The translations under genes and the position numbers were made by a program. From assembly GCA_046349035.1 (NCBI GenBank), contig JAXMDC010000002.1, forward strand, positions 124,001-188,000: a DNA stretch of 64,000 nt, read 5' to 3'. Source of the stretch: JAXMDC01 sp046349035 (GTDB taxonomy: Bacteria; Pseudomonadota; Alphaproteobacteria; Rhizobiales; Kaistiaceae). Position 1 is the stretch's first letter. Every line of letters begins with the position of its first letter. Shown piece by piece: positions 17,298 through 25,302 of the stretch. The notes under the pieces were generated by a model that was not told the origin of the DNA, did not search any database, and saw only the letters and a list, made by a program, of their open reading frames with translations.

Positions 17298-18500
17298 ATG
17301 CGATTCCCGATGACCCTCCTAGGCGCTCCGGTCGAGTTCTGGCTGTTCGGGTTGACGCTGCTCGGCATTGCCGTCTTCCACAAGCGTTCGCTGGAAGTGG
17401 CGCTGCTCGGCCTCGCCGTTACGCTCGCGTTCAAGCTTGCCGTCACCGGCTTTGCCGAGGGGCCGGGCGGTGCTGGCCTCCTCGGCCATGTCGAGCGCGA
17501 GTGGGTGACCTTCGCCAACCTCGCGCTCTTGATCCTCGGCTTCTCCGTCCTCGCCGATCAGTTCGAGCAGAGCCGCATCCCCGAGGCGATCCCGCGCGTG
17601 CTGCCGCCGGGCTGGGTGGGCGGCTTCGTGCTCCTCGTCCTCATCTTCATTCTCTCGACCTTCCTCGACAACATTGCCGCGGCGGTGATTGGCGGCGTGG
17701 TCGCCCGCCACGTCTATGACGGTAAGGTCGGCGTCGGCTACCTCGCTTCGATCGTCGCCGCGTCCAATGCCGGCGGTGCCGGCAGCGTCATCGGCGACAC
17801 GACCACGACCATGATCTGGCTCGCCGGTATCTCGCCCCTCCAAGTCGCCGGCGGCTTCATCGGCTCCGGCGTCGCGCTTCTCGTCTTCGGCATCGCCGGC
17901 GCCATCGGCCAGGAGCGCTTCGCCGCATTGAAGCGCGCGCAAGCACACCTGCCCGAGCCGATCGACTGGGCGCGGACCGCTGTCGTCTTTCTCATCCTGG
18001 CGACGCTGATCGCCGTCAACATCGTCGGCAACGGCATCCTCCCGGCGCTGTATGCGACCGGGCCGTTCCTCGGCCTCGGTCTCTGGGTGGCGATCCTGGT
18101 GACCGCCCTCTGGCGGCGTCCGAAATGGTCGGTCCTGACCGGCGCGTCGAAAAGCGCTCTGTTCCTCGTCGCGCTGGTGGCGCTTGCCTCTCTTATGCCG
18201 GTCAACCAACTTCCCCCGGCATCGGTCGCTACCGCCTTCGGCCTCGGCATCCTCTCCGCCGTCTTCGACAACATCCCGCTGACCGCGCTCGCCTTGAAGC
18301 AGGGCGGCTACGACTGGGGCATGCTCGCCTTCTCGGTGGGCTTCGGCGGTTCGATGATCTGGTTCGGCTCCTCGGCCGGCGTCGCGCTGACCGGGCTGTT
18401 CCCCCAGGGGCGCTCGGTGGTGCGCTGGCTCCGCTCCGGCTGGCACGTCCCGCTCGCCTTCGCCATCGGCTTTGCCGCGATGGCGGCGATCTTGCGTTAA
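17298..18500 (+). CDS. Ion transporter of the IT superfamily (NhaD/CitM/ArsB-like)
   Basis: This 400-residue protein has 10-12 predicted membrane segments. Two similar halves carry the paired motifs STFLDNIAAAVIGG (near residue 117) and LSAVFDNIPLTALAL (near 318), and SNAGGAGSVIGDTTTTMIW versus GFGGSMIWFGSSAGVAL. This is the inverted-repeat layout of NhaD/CitMHS-type transporters. The DN motifs in both halves point to cation coupling, and the next gene is NhaA, so sodium/proton antiport is a reasonable guess; a carboxylate substrate cannot be excluded. A second in-frame ATG at 17310 is an alternative start. Confidence 0.75.
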   Translation: MRFPMTLLGAPVEFWLFGLTLLGIAVFHKRSLEVALLGLAVTLAFKLAVTGFAEGPGGAGLLGHVEREWVTFANLALLILGFSVLADQFEQSRIPEAIPRVLPPGWVGGFVLLVLIFILSTFLDNIAAAVIGGVVARHVYDGKVGVGYLASIVAASNAGGAGSVIGDTTTTMIWLAGISPLQVAGGFIGSGVALLVFGIAGAIGQERFAALKRAQAHLPEPIDWARTAVVFLILATLIAVNIVGNGILPALYATGPFLGLGLWVAILVTALWRRPKWSVLTGASKSALFLVALVALASLMPVNQLPPASVATAFGLGILSAVFDNIPLTALALKQGGYDWGMLAFSVGFGGSMIWFGSSAGVALTGLFPQGRSVVRWLRSGWHVPLAFAIGFAAMAAILR

Positions 18501-18663
18501 GCGACCTGCCGGAACCGCATCGACTGTTGGCAACGATACCGACCGCGCCGCGTTCTGGCTCTTGGTGCGGCGGAAGAGAAGACTGCGGCATGAGTCGTCA
18601 GCGTCGCTCTCGAGTTGACTGTTCCTGGACGGAGCGGCGTTTTCCGCAGGCGAGGGAACCCGT

Positions 18664-19866
18664 GTGAGCGGTGAGAAGGCCCCAGGGAAAGGCGGCCGAC
18701 GCTTTTCCTCCGCCTTGCGCGAGTTTCTGGGGAACGAGGCTGCCGGCGGTCTTGTGCTGATGGTCGCCGCCGGGCTCGCACTTGCGCTGGCCAATTCGGG
18801 CTTCGGGCCGACTTACTTCGCCGCACTCAGCGTTCCGGTCGGCGGCCTCTCGATCCTTCACTGGATCAACGACGGGCTGATGGCGGTGTTCTTTCTGCTC
18901 GTCGGCCTGGAGATCAAACGAGAGCTGGTGGTCGGCCAACTGCGAACGTGGCCGGATCGGGTGCTTCCCGGGATCTCGGCGCTCGGCGGCATGCTTGTCC
19001 CGGCGCTGATCTACGTGTCCTGGAACGCGAACAGCCCACCGACGCTGCGCGGCTGGGCCATCCCGTCGGCTACCGACATCGCTTTCGCGCTCGGGGTTCT
19101 TTCGCTGCTCGGTCCACGGGTGCCGGTGTCCCTCAAGCTGTTCCTGACCGCCCTCGCCATACTCGACGACCTCGGCGCGATCCTGATCATCGCTCTCTTC
19201 TACGCAGCCGACATTTCCGCGATCATGCTGGCGGCTGCCGGTGCGACGGTGCTCGGCCTGGTGGGACTGAACTGGCGCAAGGTCAATCGGCTTTCGCTCT
19301 ACCTTCTGTTGGGCGCGCTGCTGTGGTTCTTCGTGTTGCAGTCGGGTGTCCACGCCACCATTGCCGGCGTCGTGCTCGCTCTTGCCATTCCCATTCGCGG
19401 CACGGATAGTCGGGCGGCATCCCCCCTCGTTCGGCTTGAGCACGCCATCCAGCCCTGGGTCGCGTTCCTTGTCGTTCCCGTCTTCGGCTTTGCAAACGCG
19501 GGAGTGTCGTTCGGCGGGATGGATGCCGCCTCGATGCTCGCGCCAGTTCCGCTCGGCATCGCGCTGGGCCTGTTTCTGGGCAAACAGATCGGGGTGTTCA
19601 GTTTCGCCTGGGCAGCCATCCGCCTCAGGATCGCTCAGATGCCTCCTCATGCGACTTGGACTCAGCTCTACGGTGTCGCTCTCTTGTGCGGGATCGGGTT
19701 CACGATGAGCCTTTTCATCGGCCTCCTCTCATTCCCGCACTCGGAATCCCTGCAGGCCCAGGTCAAGCTCGGCGTCCTTGCCGGGTCTTTGATGTCAGCG
19801 CTGATCGGCTCGCTCCTCCTGCGCTCGGCCGCCCGTCAACCGGATGACGGGCCCACTCCCTCGTGA
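18664..19866 (+). CDS. nhaA: Na+/H+ antiporter NhaA
   Basis: This is a full-length NhaA (400 residues) with a GTG start. Key residues of the E. coli enzyme are kept: Asp 138 in SATDIAFALG and the adjacent Asp 168-Asp 169 in LAILDDLGAI that bind sodium and protons. The N-terminal block FLGNEAAGGLVLMVAA and the C-terminal block LLCGIGFTMSLFIGLLSF are typical. It exports sodium in exchange for protons and supports growth at alkaline pH or high salt. It lies 163 bases after the other antiporter-type gene in the same direction. Confidence 0.95.
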   Translation: MSGEKAPGKGGRRFSSALREFLGNEAAGGLVLMVAAGLALALANSGFGPTYFAALSVPVGGLSILHWINDGLMAVFFLLVGLEIKRELVVGQLRTWPDRVLPGISALGGMLVPALIYVSWNANSPPTLRGWAIPSATDIAFALGVLSLLGPRVPVSLKLFLTALAILDDLGAILIIALFYAADISAIMLAAAGATVLGLVGLNWRKVNRLSLYLLLGALLWFFVLQSGVHATIAGVVLALAIPIRGTDSRAASPLVRLEHAIQPWVAFLVVPVFGFANAGVSFGGMDAASMLAPVPLGIALGLFLGKQIGVFSFAWAAIRLRIAQMPPHATWTQLYGVALLCGIGFTMSLFIGLLSFPHSESLQAQVKLGVLAGSLMSALIGSLLLRSAARQPDDGPTPS

Positions 19867-20046
19867 CGAAGCCTTCGTCGTGAGCGCGATGCTCCGACAA
19901 ATTCTTGGCCTGCTGCATTGGTCACGCGGAGGTCTCGTCACATCGCGTTTGCGGCGCTCGCCTTGAGCAGTTCGGCTTTTGACCGGGGCGCGCTCTCTGC
20001 CACGATGACGCCCATCTCCAATTAGTCCAGCCCCGACCTTGCCGCC

Positions 20047-20087
20047 TTGACCGCAGTCAACGCGCTAACCCGCCGCCGCGCTAGGCT
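20047..20087 (+). promoter_or_regulatory. FNR/FnrL/FixK box with class II promoter geometry
   Basis: A perfect palindrome TTGAC-CGCA-GTCAA spans 20047-20060. A -10-like TAGGCT lies at 20082-20087. If transcription starts near 20095, the box centre is at -41.5, the standard position for class II activation by FNR-family regulators. The cytochrome ATG follows at 20118 with a ggcggagg ribosome site. Confidence 0.72.
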
Positions 20088-20117
20088 TTTCAGCGTTTCT
20101 GGGCGGAGGTTAGAAGC

Positions 20118-20612
20118 ATGAAAAAACTAGGGAAATGGTTCGTCGCCGGCGCCGTTACGGCTACGGCGGTCGTTCTGTCATTGCCGACAAGCGCGCAGCA
20201 GGCGGCACCGCAGCCGACACTCGCAACCAGCTACAACGCGCTTATGGTCTACATGATCGATCCGTCGGCGCATGAGATCTGGAGCCGGCAATATCAGACG
20301 ACGATGAGCACCGACGACTGGCTGCGCGTGGAGCAGCACGCGACCAACATCGTCGCCGCGACGACGCTTCTGGCGGTGAAGGGGACGGGTCAGCTCGACG
20401 GCCAATGGATGGCCGATCCGCAATGGACGGCCTTGGCCGCCACCATGCGGGGGACAGCCCAAAGCCTCGCGACAGCGGCGCAGAAGAAGGATCGCGCCGC
20501 CTTGGAGAAGGCCGGCGACGCTCTGCTGGATGCCTGCGAGGGCTGCCACAAGCAGTTTAAGCTCGCGACCCCGACCGAAGGCATCAAGCACCTGCCGAAA
20601 CTGCCGTTCTAA
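20118..20612 (+). CDS. Periplasmic class II c-type cytochrome (cytochrome c'-like)
   Basis: A signal peptide (1-27, ending in SAQQ) precedes an alpha-helical protein of 164 residues. The single haem motif C140-E-G-C143-H144 sits near the C-terminus, as in class II cytochromes. The body is helical, with a candidate sixth-ligand Met among M43/M46. Members of this class bind NO or act as low-potential electron carriers. The FNR/FixK box upstream suggests induction at low oxygen. It may donate to or accept from the facing flavin cassette, but that is inference. A perfect hairpin follows before the beta-propeller gene. Confidence 0.85.
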   Translation: MKKLGKWFVAGAVTATAVVLSLPTSAQQAAPQPTLATSYNALMVYMIDPSAHEIWSRQYQTTMSTDDWLRVEQHATNIVAATTLLAVKGTGQLDGQWMADPQWTALAATMRGTAQSLATAAQKKDRAALEKAGDALLDACEGCHKQFKLATPTEGIKHLPKLPF

Positions 20613-20647
20613 GGGGCTTGCCACCAGCCGCACCTCTTGGAGGCGGG

Positions 20648-20675
20648 TCACCCCCGGCCGAACGGCCGGGGGTGA
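20648..20675 (+). terminator. Perfect 12-base hairpin after the cytochrome gene
   Basis: TCACCCCCGGCC (20648-20659) pairs with GGCCGGGGGTGA (20664-20675) around a 4-base loop. There is no T-run, so it may be a partial terminator or an mRNA 3' stabiliser between the cytochrome and the beta-propeller genes. Confidence 0.6.
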
Positions 20676-20799
20676 TCGTGCAAGGCCCGACCGCGCGCCA
20701 GCGCCCGACGCCTGCCCGTATCGCCGCGCTTGTCCGGGATCAAAGACTTCCCTCACGGTGCTGACAGCCTGTGCCGGTCGAACAGCCGGGAGGCTTGCC

Positions 20800-21873
20800 A
20801 TGCCGTCGATCCCTCGCTCGCGCAGCGTCAAGGCGCGGCTCGATCCCCTCATGCCGCTGACCGGCCTCTTTCTGCTCGCTGCGGCCGGCTGGATCGGCAC
20901 CGCATCTGCCGAGCCCGTCGGCACGGTATTTACCGCCAACGAGGGCGGCGGGTCGGTCAGCCGGATCGAGTTCCCCTCCGGGCAGGTGCAGACCATCCAG
21001 CTTGCCGCCGCACCGCACAATGTCGACGTCAGTCTCGCCGGCCGGCTGCTGCTGGTTGTCGGCATGGGCACGACCGATCATCACGCGATGGCCGGCCACG
21101 ACATGCCCGACGGTGTCCTCGTCCTGGTGCCGCTGGACGCGGCCGCGAGCGCCCCCCGGATCATCGCAGTCGGGCACCATCCCGCCCATGTCGTTCCCAA
21201 CCGCGAGGGGACGCGGGCTTTCCTCACCGACTCCGAAGCCAATCTTGTCATCGCCGTCGACCTTGCGAGCGGCAAGGCGGTCGGCACCGTGCCGACCGGT
21301 CGCTACCCGCACGGGCTGCGGCTGAGCCCCGACGGCCGAACGCTGGCCGTCGCCAATGTCGAGGACGGGTCGCTCTCGCTCGTCGATACGGCGACCCTCA
21401 AGGAGAGCGCCCGCGTCGCGGTCGGGAAGTCGCCGGTGCAGGTCGGGTTCAGCCCGGACGGGCAGAGCGTCTTCGTTTCGCTCCGCGACGAGGACGCGCT
21501 CGCGATCGTCGATCTGCCCTCGCTCCGCGTCGCCGCCAAGGTCGGCGTCGGACGGAAGCCGATCCAGGTCTTCGCCACGCCCGACGGAAAGTTCGTCTTC
21601 GTCGCCAACCAGGGCACCGAGGCCAGCCCCGACAACCGTCTGTCGGTCGTCGACGTCTCCCGCAAGGAAGTGGCCAAGACCTTGACCGTCGGCACCGGCG
21701 CCCACGGCGTCACCGTGTCCGACGACGGTCGCTACGCCTTCGTGACCAACATCAATGACGGAACCGTGTCGGTGATCGACGCCGTGGCGCAAGCGGTCGT
21801 TCAGACCATCCCGGTCGGCAAGGAGCCGAACGGTATTGCCTTCTTGCCCAAAGCTCGCGGGCCCGGCGGCTGA
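20800..21873 (+). CDS. Secreted YVTN-type beta-propeller protein
   Basis: The ATG at 20800 has a GGGAGG ribosome site. A signal peptide (about 15-38, ending in ASAEP) leads into about seven propeller blades with repeats such as GRYPHGLRLSPDGRTLAVAN and GKSPVQVGFSPDG. A Met/His-rich insert (TTDHHAMAGHDMP, 91-103) in the first blades could bind a metal. Proteins of this type act as periplasmic surrogates or accessory factors for cytochromes and quinoproteins, or in nitrite or copper metabolism; here the function is open. It lies downstream of the cytochrome in the same direction and faces the flavin cassette. Confidence 0.8.
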   Translation: MPSIPRSRSVKARLDPLMPLTGLFLLAAAGWIGTASAEPVGTVFTANEGGGSVSRIEFPSGQVQTIQLAAAPHNVDVSLAGRLLLVVGMGTTDHHAMAGHDMPDGVLVLVPLDAAASAPRIIAVGHHPAHVVPNREGTRAFLTDSEANLVIAVDLASGKAVGTVPTGRYPHGLRLSPDGRTLAVANVEDGSLSLVDTATLKESARVAVGKSPVQVGFSPDGQSVFVSLRDEDALAIVDLPSLRVAAKVGVGRKPIQVFATPDGKFVFVANQGTEASPDNRLSVVDVSRKEVAKTLTVGTGAHGVTVSDDGRYAFVTNINDGTVSVIDAVAQAVVQTIPVGKEPNGIAFLPKARGPGG

Positions 21874-21975
21874 CCGGGGCGAGGGCAGGGGGCCGGGCCT
21901 CCCCACGTTAGGGGCCCCATGCGAGTACCGGGGCGGCCGCGCTTCCAAGCCGGCGACGGCCGCTCCGGTGCCCGC

Positions 21976-23484
21976 TCAGGCAAATCCGGGGAAGAAATCG
22001 ACCTTGATGCGCGCGGCGGGGACGCCCATGGCGCGGAGCGCTGCCCGCGTCGCCACCACCATCCCCCGCGGTCCGGCGACGTAGAAGAGGCGTTCGCGAT
22101 AGTCGGGGATCTCGGCGGCGATCAGCTTTGCGTCGATGAGGCCGTGGGCGTTGCCGCGCCCGAGCACCTGCTCGCCGGCCAGCACATAGACGGTCTTCAG
22201 TCCGATCTCGGCGCCGGCCCGCTCGAAGAGGTCGCGATAGGCGACATCGGCTTGCCGCTCGCTGCCGTAGAGGAGGGTGATCGGCCGCGCCTGCTTGTCG
22301 GCCAGCAGCTGCTCGATCATCGCCCGGAAGGGCGTGACGCCGATGCCGCCGGCGAGGAAGGCGAGTTTCTGCTTGGCGTCCTTCGGCAGGATGAAGTCGC
22401 CGGCGACTTGGCCGGCATAGACGGTGTCGCCCGGCTGCAGCGCCCCCATCGCCTGCTTGAAGGCGCTCGAATTGGGATAGAAGCGAACGCCGAGCCGGAC
22501 ATCTTTGTCGGCCGGCGCCGAGGCGACGGTGAAGTAGCGGCGGTTGCCGCGCGCATCGCCCGGCTTCACCGCCAGCGTCCACTCCAAATATTGCCCTGCC
22601 TTGAAGGCGAGCGGGCGGTCGGAGATGAAAACGAAATCGTAGATGCCGCGCGCCACCTCGTCGATCCGCTGCAGCGCCAGCGCATAGCGCCGCTTCGGGC
22701 TCACCAGGAACGCGAAGACATTGCCGATCAGGAGGGCAAGCTCTGGCGTCACCGGCACCCCGCCGATGTGGACGTTCGGCCCGCTCAGCGCGCCGACAAT
22801 GACGCCGTAGAGGATGCGCATCGCCCGCGTCGGCGGCGTCGTCAGCGGCTCGGTCAGCATGATGAAGCCGACGAAGGCGAGCGGCGAATAGAGAAGCAAT
22901 TGCTCGACCTCGCCGAGGAGGTTCTCGCCGCGCGTCATGACCGCGCTCGCCGCCACCGCCGCCGCGAAATAGGCGAGCACCAGGTCGAAACGCTGGAGCT
23001 TGCGCGTCACTAGAAGGCCGCCGATCGCCACCAGCGGCAGCAGCGGCACATTGCCGGCCGCCCACCAGCTGGCGGAATCGTTGAGGAGGAGGGCGGCCGC
23101 CGCGGCGCCGAAAGCGGCAGGGTTGAAGACGTGCTTGCCGCCGAAGGCGAAGATGAACTTGGAGGCGTTCGCCCACACGCAGGCGAAGATGAAGGCGCCG
23201 ATCGCACCGCTATTGCCAAGCCCCATCGGGCTGAAGATTAGCGCCAGGATGAGCGCGGTGATGTGCCCGGACTCGATATTGAGCGGCAGCTTGTAGACGG
23301 CGGCGAAGACCGTGTTGGTGAGCCAGGAGACGGCAAGCGCCGTCAGCGTGTAGATGCCGATGACCAGCGGCTCCATGGCGATGACGCCGAAGCTGGCAAA
23401 GACGATCGCCGCAACGATCAGGGCGACGAGGTAATAGAGCGTCAGCCGGTACATGGTGACGCGATTGAGCACGGCGTCGATCAT
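21976..23484 (-). CDS. RnfD/NqrB-like membrane domain fused to a ferredoxin-NADP reductase module
   Basis: Residues 1-265 hold about 8-9 membrane segments with RnfD/NqrB-family blocks: SGHITALILAL (72-82), KHVFNPAAFGA (117-127) and FIMLTEPLTTPPTR (207-220). Residues 270-502 form a flavoprotein reductase: FAD motif RYFTVAS (316-322), nucleotide motif GGIGVTPFR (379-387) and C-terminal FFPGF. The fusion joins a cytoplasmic NAD(P)H-oxidising unit to a transmembrane flavin path. I see no [ST]GAT flavinylation motif in the membrane half. The start overlaps the apbE stop by four bases (ATGA), so the genes are translationally coupled. Role inferred: moving electrons across the inner membrane to the FMN-binding partner. 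Confidence 0.85.
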   Translation of the reverse strand: MIDAVLNRVTMYRLTLYYLVALIVAAIVFASFGVIAMEPLVIGIYTLTALAVSWLTNTVFAAVYKLPLNIESGHITALILALIFSPMGLGNSGAIGAFIFACVWANASKFIFAFGGKHVFNPAAFGAAAAALLLNDSASWWAAGNVPLLPLVAIGGLLVTRKLQRFDLVLAYFAAAVAASAVMTRGENLLGEVEQLLLYSPLAFVGFIMLTEPLTTPPTRAMRILYGVIVGALSGPNVHIGGVPVTPELALLIGNVFAFLVSPKRRYALALQRIDEVARGIYDFVFISDRPLAFKAGQYLEWTLAVKPGDARGNRRYFTVASAPADKDVRLGVRFYPNSSAFKQAMGALQPGDTVYAGQVAGDFILPKDAKQKLAFLAGGIGVTPFRAMIEQLLADKQARPITLLYGSERQADVAYRDLFERAGAEIGLKTVYVLAGEQVLGRGNAHGLIDAKLIAAEIPDYRERLFYVAGPRGMVVATRAALRAMGVPAARIKVDFFPGFA

Positions 23485-24269
23485 GCGAGGTAGCGGTCGA
23501 TGCCGCCGGTAAAGGTGGCGATCCCGTCGCGGTCGATGGCGTATCCCTCGAGACCGGGGCGCCGCTCGATGAAGCCGATGCCGGCTTCGCCCATGGCGAA
23601 GGCGGCGGTGGCAAAGCGGTCCGCCTCCAGCACGTCGGGGCCGATCACCGTCAGGCTGACGATGCGATCGAGCGGGGCGTCGGGCCGATGCGGATTGTAA
23701 ATGTGCGCGCCGCGCACGCTGCTGCCGGATGTGGCGACGCCGGCGCCGCGCGGCACCAAGACCTTGACGATTTTCGACTCGTCGAACGGGTTGCGGATGC
23801 CAACCCGCCAGGGCTCGCCCGTCTCGCTCACGCCCGCCGAAGCGATGTCGCCGCCAGCGTCGACGAAGTAGGAGGACACGCCCGCTGCCGCCAGGCGGCG
23901 CGCGGCGTTAAGGACCGCCCAGCCCTTGACGATGCCCGAGGGGTCGAGCGGCCCGGCTGGCGTCTTGATGTCGAAATAGCCGTCGCTCTCGGCGCGGGTC
24001 CGCTCGGCGATGGCGAGCACGTCCTTCATCTCGGCGCTGGCCTCCTCGATGGCGAGCCGCCCGGCATTGATCGCGGCGATCTCGCTGTCGGCCCGGTAGG
24101 TGCTGAAGCGGCGGTCGACCGCTTCGAAATAGGCAAAGGTCGCTTCGATCGGCTTGGCGTCGGCAACTCCGACCGCCGCCACGCTGATCGGCATGCCCAT
24201 GATGAGGCGAGTCGCCCGCACCCGCCTAGGGGCCGGCCTCGGCAAGCGCCGATGCCAGCGAACGGGCAT
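23481..24269 (-). CDS. apbE: FAD:protein FMN transferase, ApbE family
   Basis: ApbE cuts FAD and attaches FMN to a threonine of target proteins in the periplasm. Visible motifs are MGMPISVAAVG (domain start), FSTYRADSEIAAIN, DPSGIVKGWAV, YFVDAGGDIASAG, the His in GAHIYNP and the metal-site block DRFATAAFAMG. Length (262 residues) is short for the family, and the N-terminus has no obvious signal peptide or lipobox; it may be anchored by an unseen start. ATG at 24269 overlaps the upstream gene by 44 bases; GTG at 24221 is another possible start. The obvious client is the FMN-binding protein encoded just upstream. Confidence 0.88.
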   Translation of the reverse strand: MPVRWHRRLPRPAPRRVRATRLIMGMPISVAAVGVADAKPIEATFAYFEAVDRRFSTYRADSEIAAINAGRLAIEEASAEMKDVLAIAERTRAESDGYFDIKTPAGPLDPSGIVKGWAVLNAARRLAAAGVSSYFVDAGGDIASAGVSETGEPWRVGIRNPFDESKIVKVLVPRGAGVATSGSSVRGAHIYNPHRPDAPLDRIVSLTVIGPDVLEADRFATAAFAMGEAGIGFIERRPGLEGYAIDRDGIATFTGGIDRYLA

Positions 24270-24957
24270 AAGCGACGCAGGTCAGCGTCGCCCCGGTGAT
24301 GATGTCGACGTCGGCACTCTGATTGGCGATCGCCTCGCTGCGCAGCACCGGCATTGCCGGGTCGTTGATGCGCCGCGACGTGCGCCGGCTGGTCGGATAG
24401 TCGATCGCCTCGACCTCGACCAGGCGACCGCCTTTCACCGTGGCTTCGACCTGGACAAGCCCGAAGACGGCGCTGACGCTGCTGCCGCGGTAGATGCCGT
24501 CGCGAAACTTGCCGGCCGGCGCCGCCGGCTGGATGGCGGCAACCGCCGGCAGCGTTCCGCTGGCGACCGCCGCCTCGCGCACCGGATTGGCCCGCGGCAC
24601 CGGTGGATCGGGAATGAATGGCAGGAGGGTCGGCGACGGCGGAACCGCTTGCGGGGGGAAGGGAACCTCCGAGCGGAAGGGGAGGCTGGCTAGGCTTCGC
24701 CCGTCGCCGGCAAGAACGGTCGCTGAACCGGCCGCAACTGTCGCACCGGGCTGCGCGGCAGCGGCCGCGTCTTCGGCGCGGAGCCGCACCAACGCCTGCT
24801 CGACGACATAGACGATCGATGCTCCGGTCAGGAACAGCGACAGCAGCACACGCTTGGTGGCGTCGGCGGGGGCCGTCCGCGGTGCCGCGACAGCGGCCGC
24901 CCTCGGCGCGCTGGCGGCGACCGGCAGGGATTGCGGGGAAGGAACGAGAGGAGTCAT
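24226..24957 (-). CDS. Membrane-anchored FMN-binding protein (RnfG/NqrC-like domain)
   Basis: A single membrane helix (about 36-53) is followed by a long Ala/Pro-rich linker (60-148) and a C-terminal FMN_bind domain (about 150-243). The flavinylation motif DIITGATLT has its acceptor Thr at about residue 224. The helix orientation puts the flavin domain outside the cytoplasm. The long linker could let the flavin swing between the membrane reductase and a periplasmic partner. ATG at 24957 is the first ATG of the frame; an upstream TTG adds 14 residues. It is the first gene of the three-gene cassette. Confidence 0.85.
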   Translation of the reverse strand: MTPLVPSPQSLPVAASAPRAAAVAAPRTAPADATKRVLLSLFLTGASIVYVVEQALVRLRAEDAAAAAQPGATVAAGSATVLAGDGRSLASLPFRSEVPFPPQAVPPSPTLLPFIPDPPVPRANPVREAAVASGTLPAVAAIQPAAPAGKFRDGIYRGSSVSAVFGLVQVEATVKGGRLVEVEAIDYPTSRRTSRRINDPAMPVLRSEAIANQSADVDIITGATLTCVAYARSLASALAEAGP

Positions 24958-25302
24958 CGCCGGAGCATCAAGCGCGGCCGGAATTCCAACGGTCCGCAAC
25001 GTCGCCGCCGCTTTTTCGGACTTTCAAGCGCCGGATTCAACTTAAGAATCGGTCATGTTGCCTGGGGGCGGAGAAGAAGAAGGAGCGCCGCGCCAGCGCG
25101 TTATGCACAACCCACAGAGGCGCATGCAACCTCGCCTGCCGCTTTCCCGACAAAGCGCGACTGTGGCACGCTCGCCACATATCCACAGCTTCGCAGCTCC
25201 CGCCCCAGACGGAGCCCTGTACAGACCTGCCGACTGCGATAGCGTAGGGGCGAGGGGGCCAGCCGCCGACGCGAGTCGGGCGGCGCGTTTGAGGGTGCGG
25301 CA
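24958..25302. other. Divergent intergenic region, 345 bases
   Basis: This region separates the flavin cassette (minus) from the outer-membrane protein gene (plus) and should hold both promoters. It contains two sequences one base away from the DnaA box TTATCCACA (25101-25109 and 25189-25197) and an inverted repeat TGTGGC-N6-GCCACA. No gene is seen. Confidence 0.45.

Noticed and set aside
25101..25197. Two near-DnaA boxes, suggesting a replication origin
   Set aside because: Each has a mismatch, there is no AT-rich unwinding element and no dnaA, parA or repABC gene nearby.
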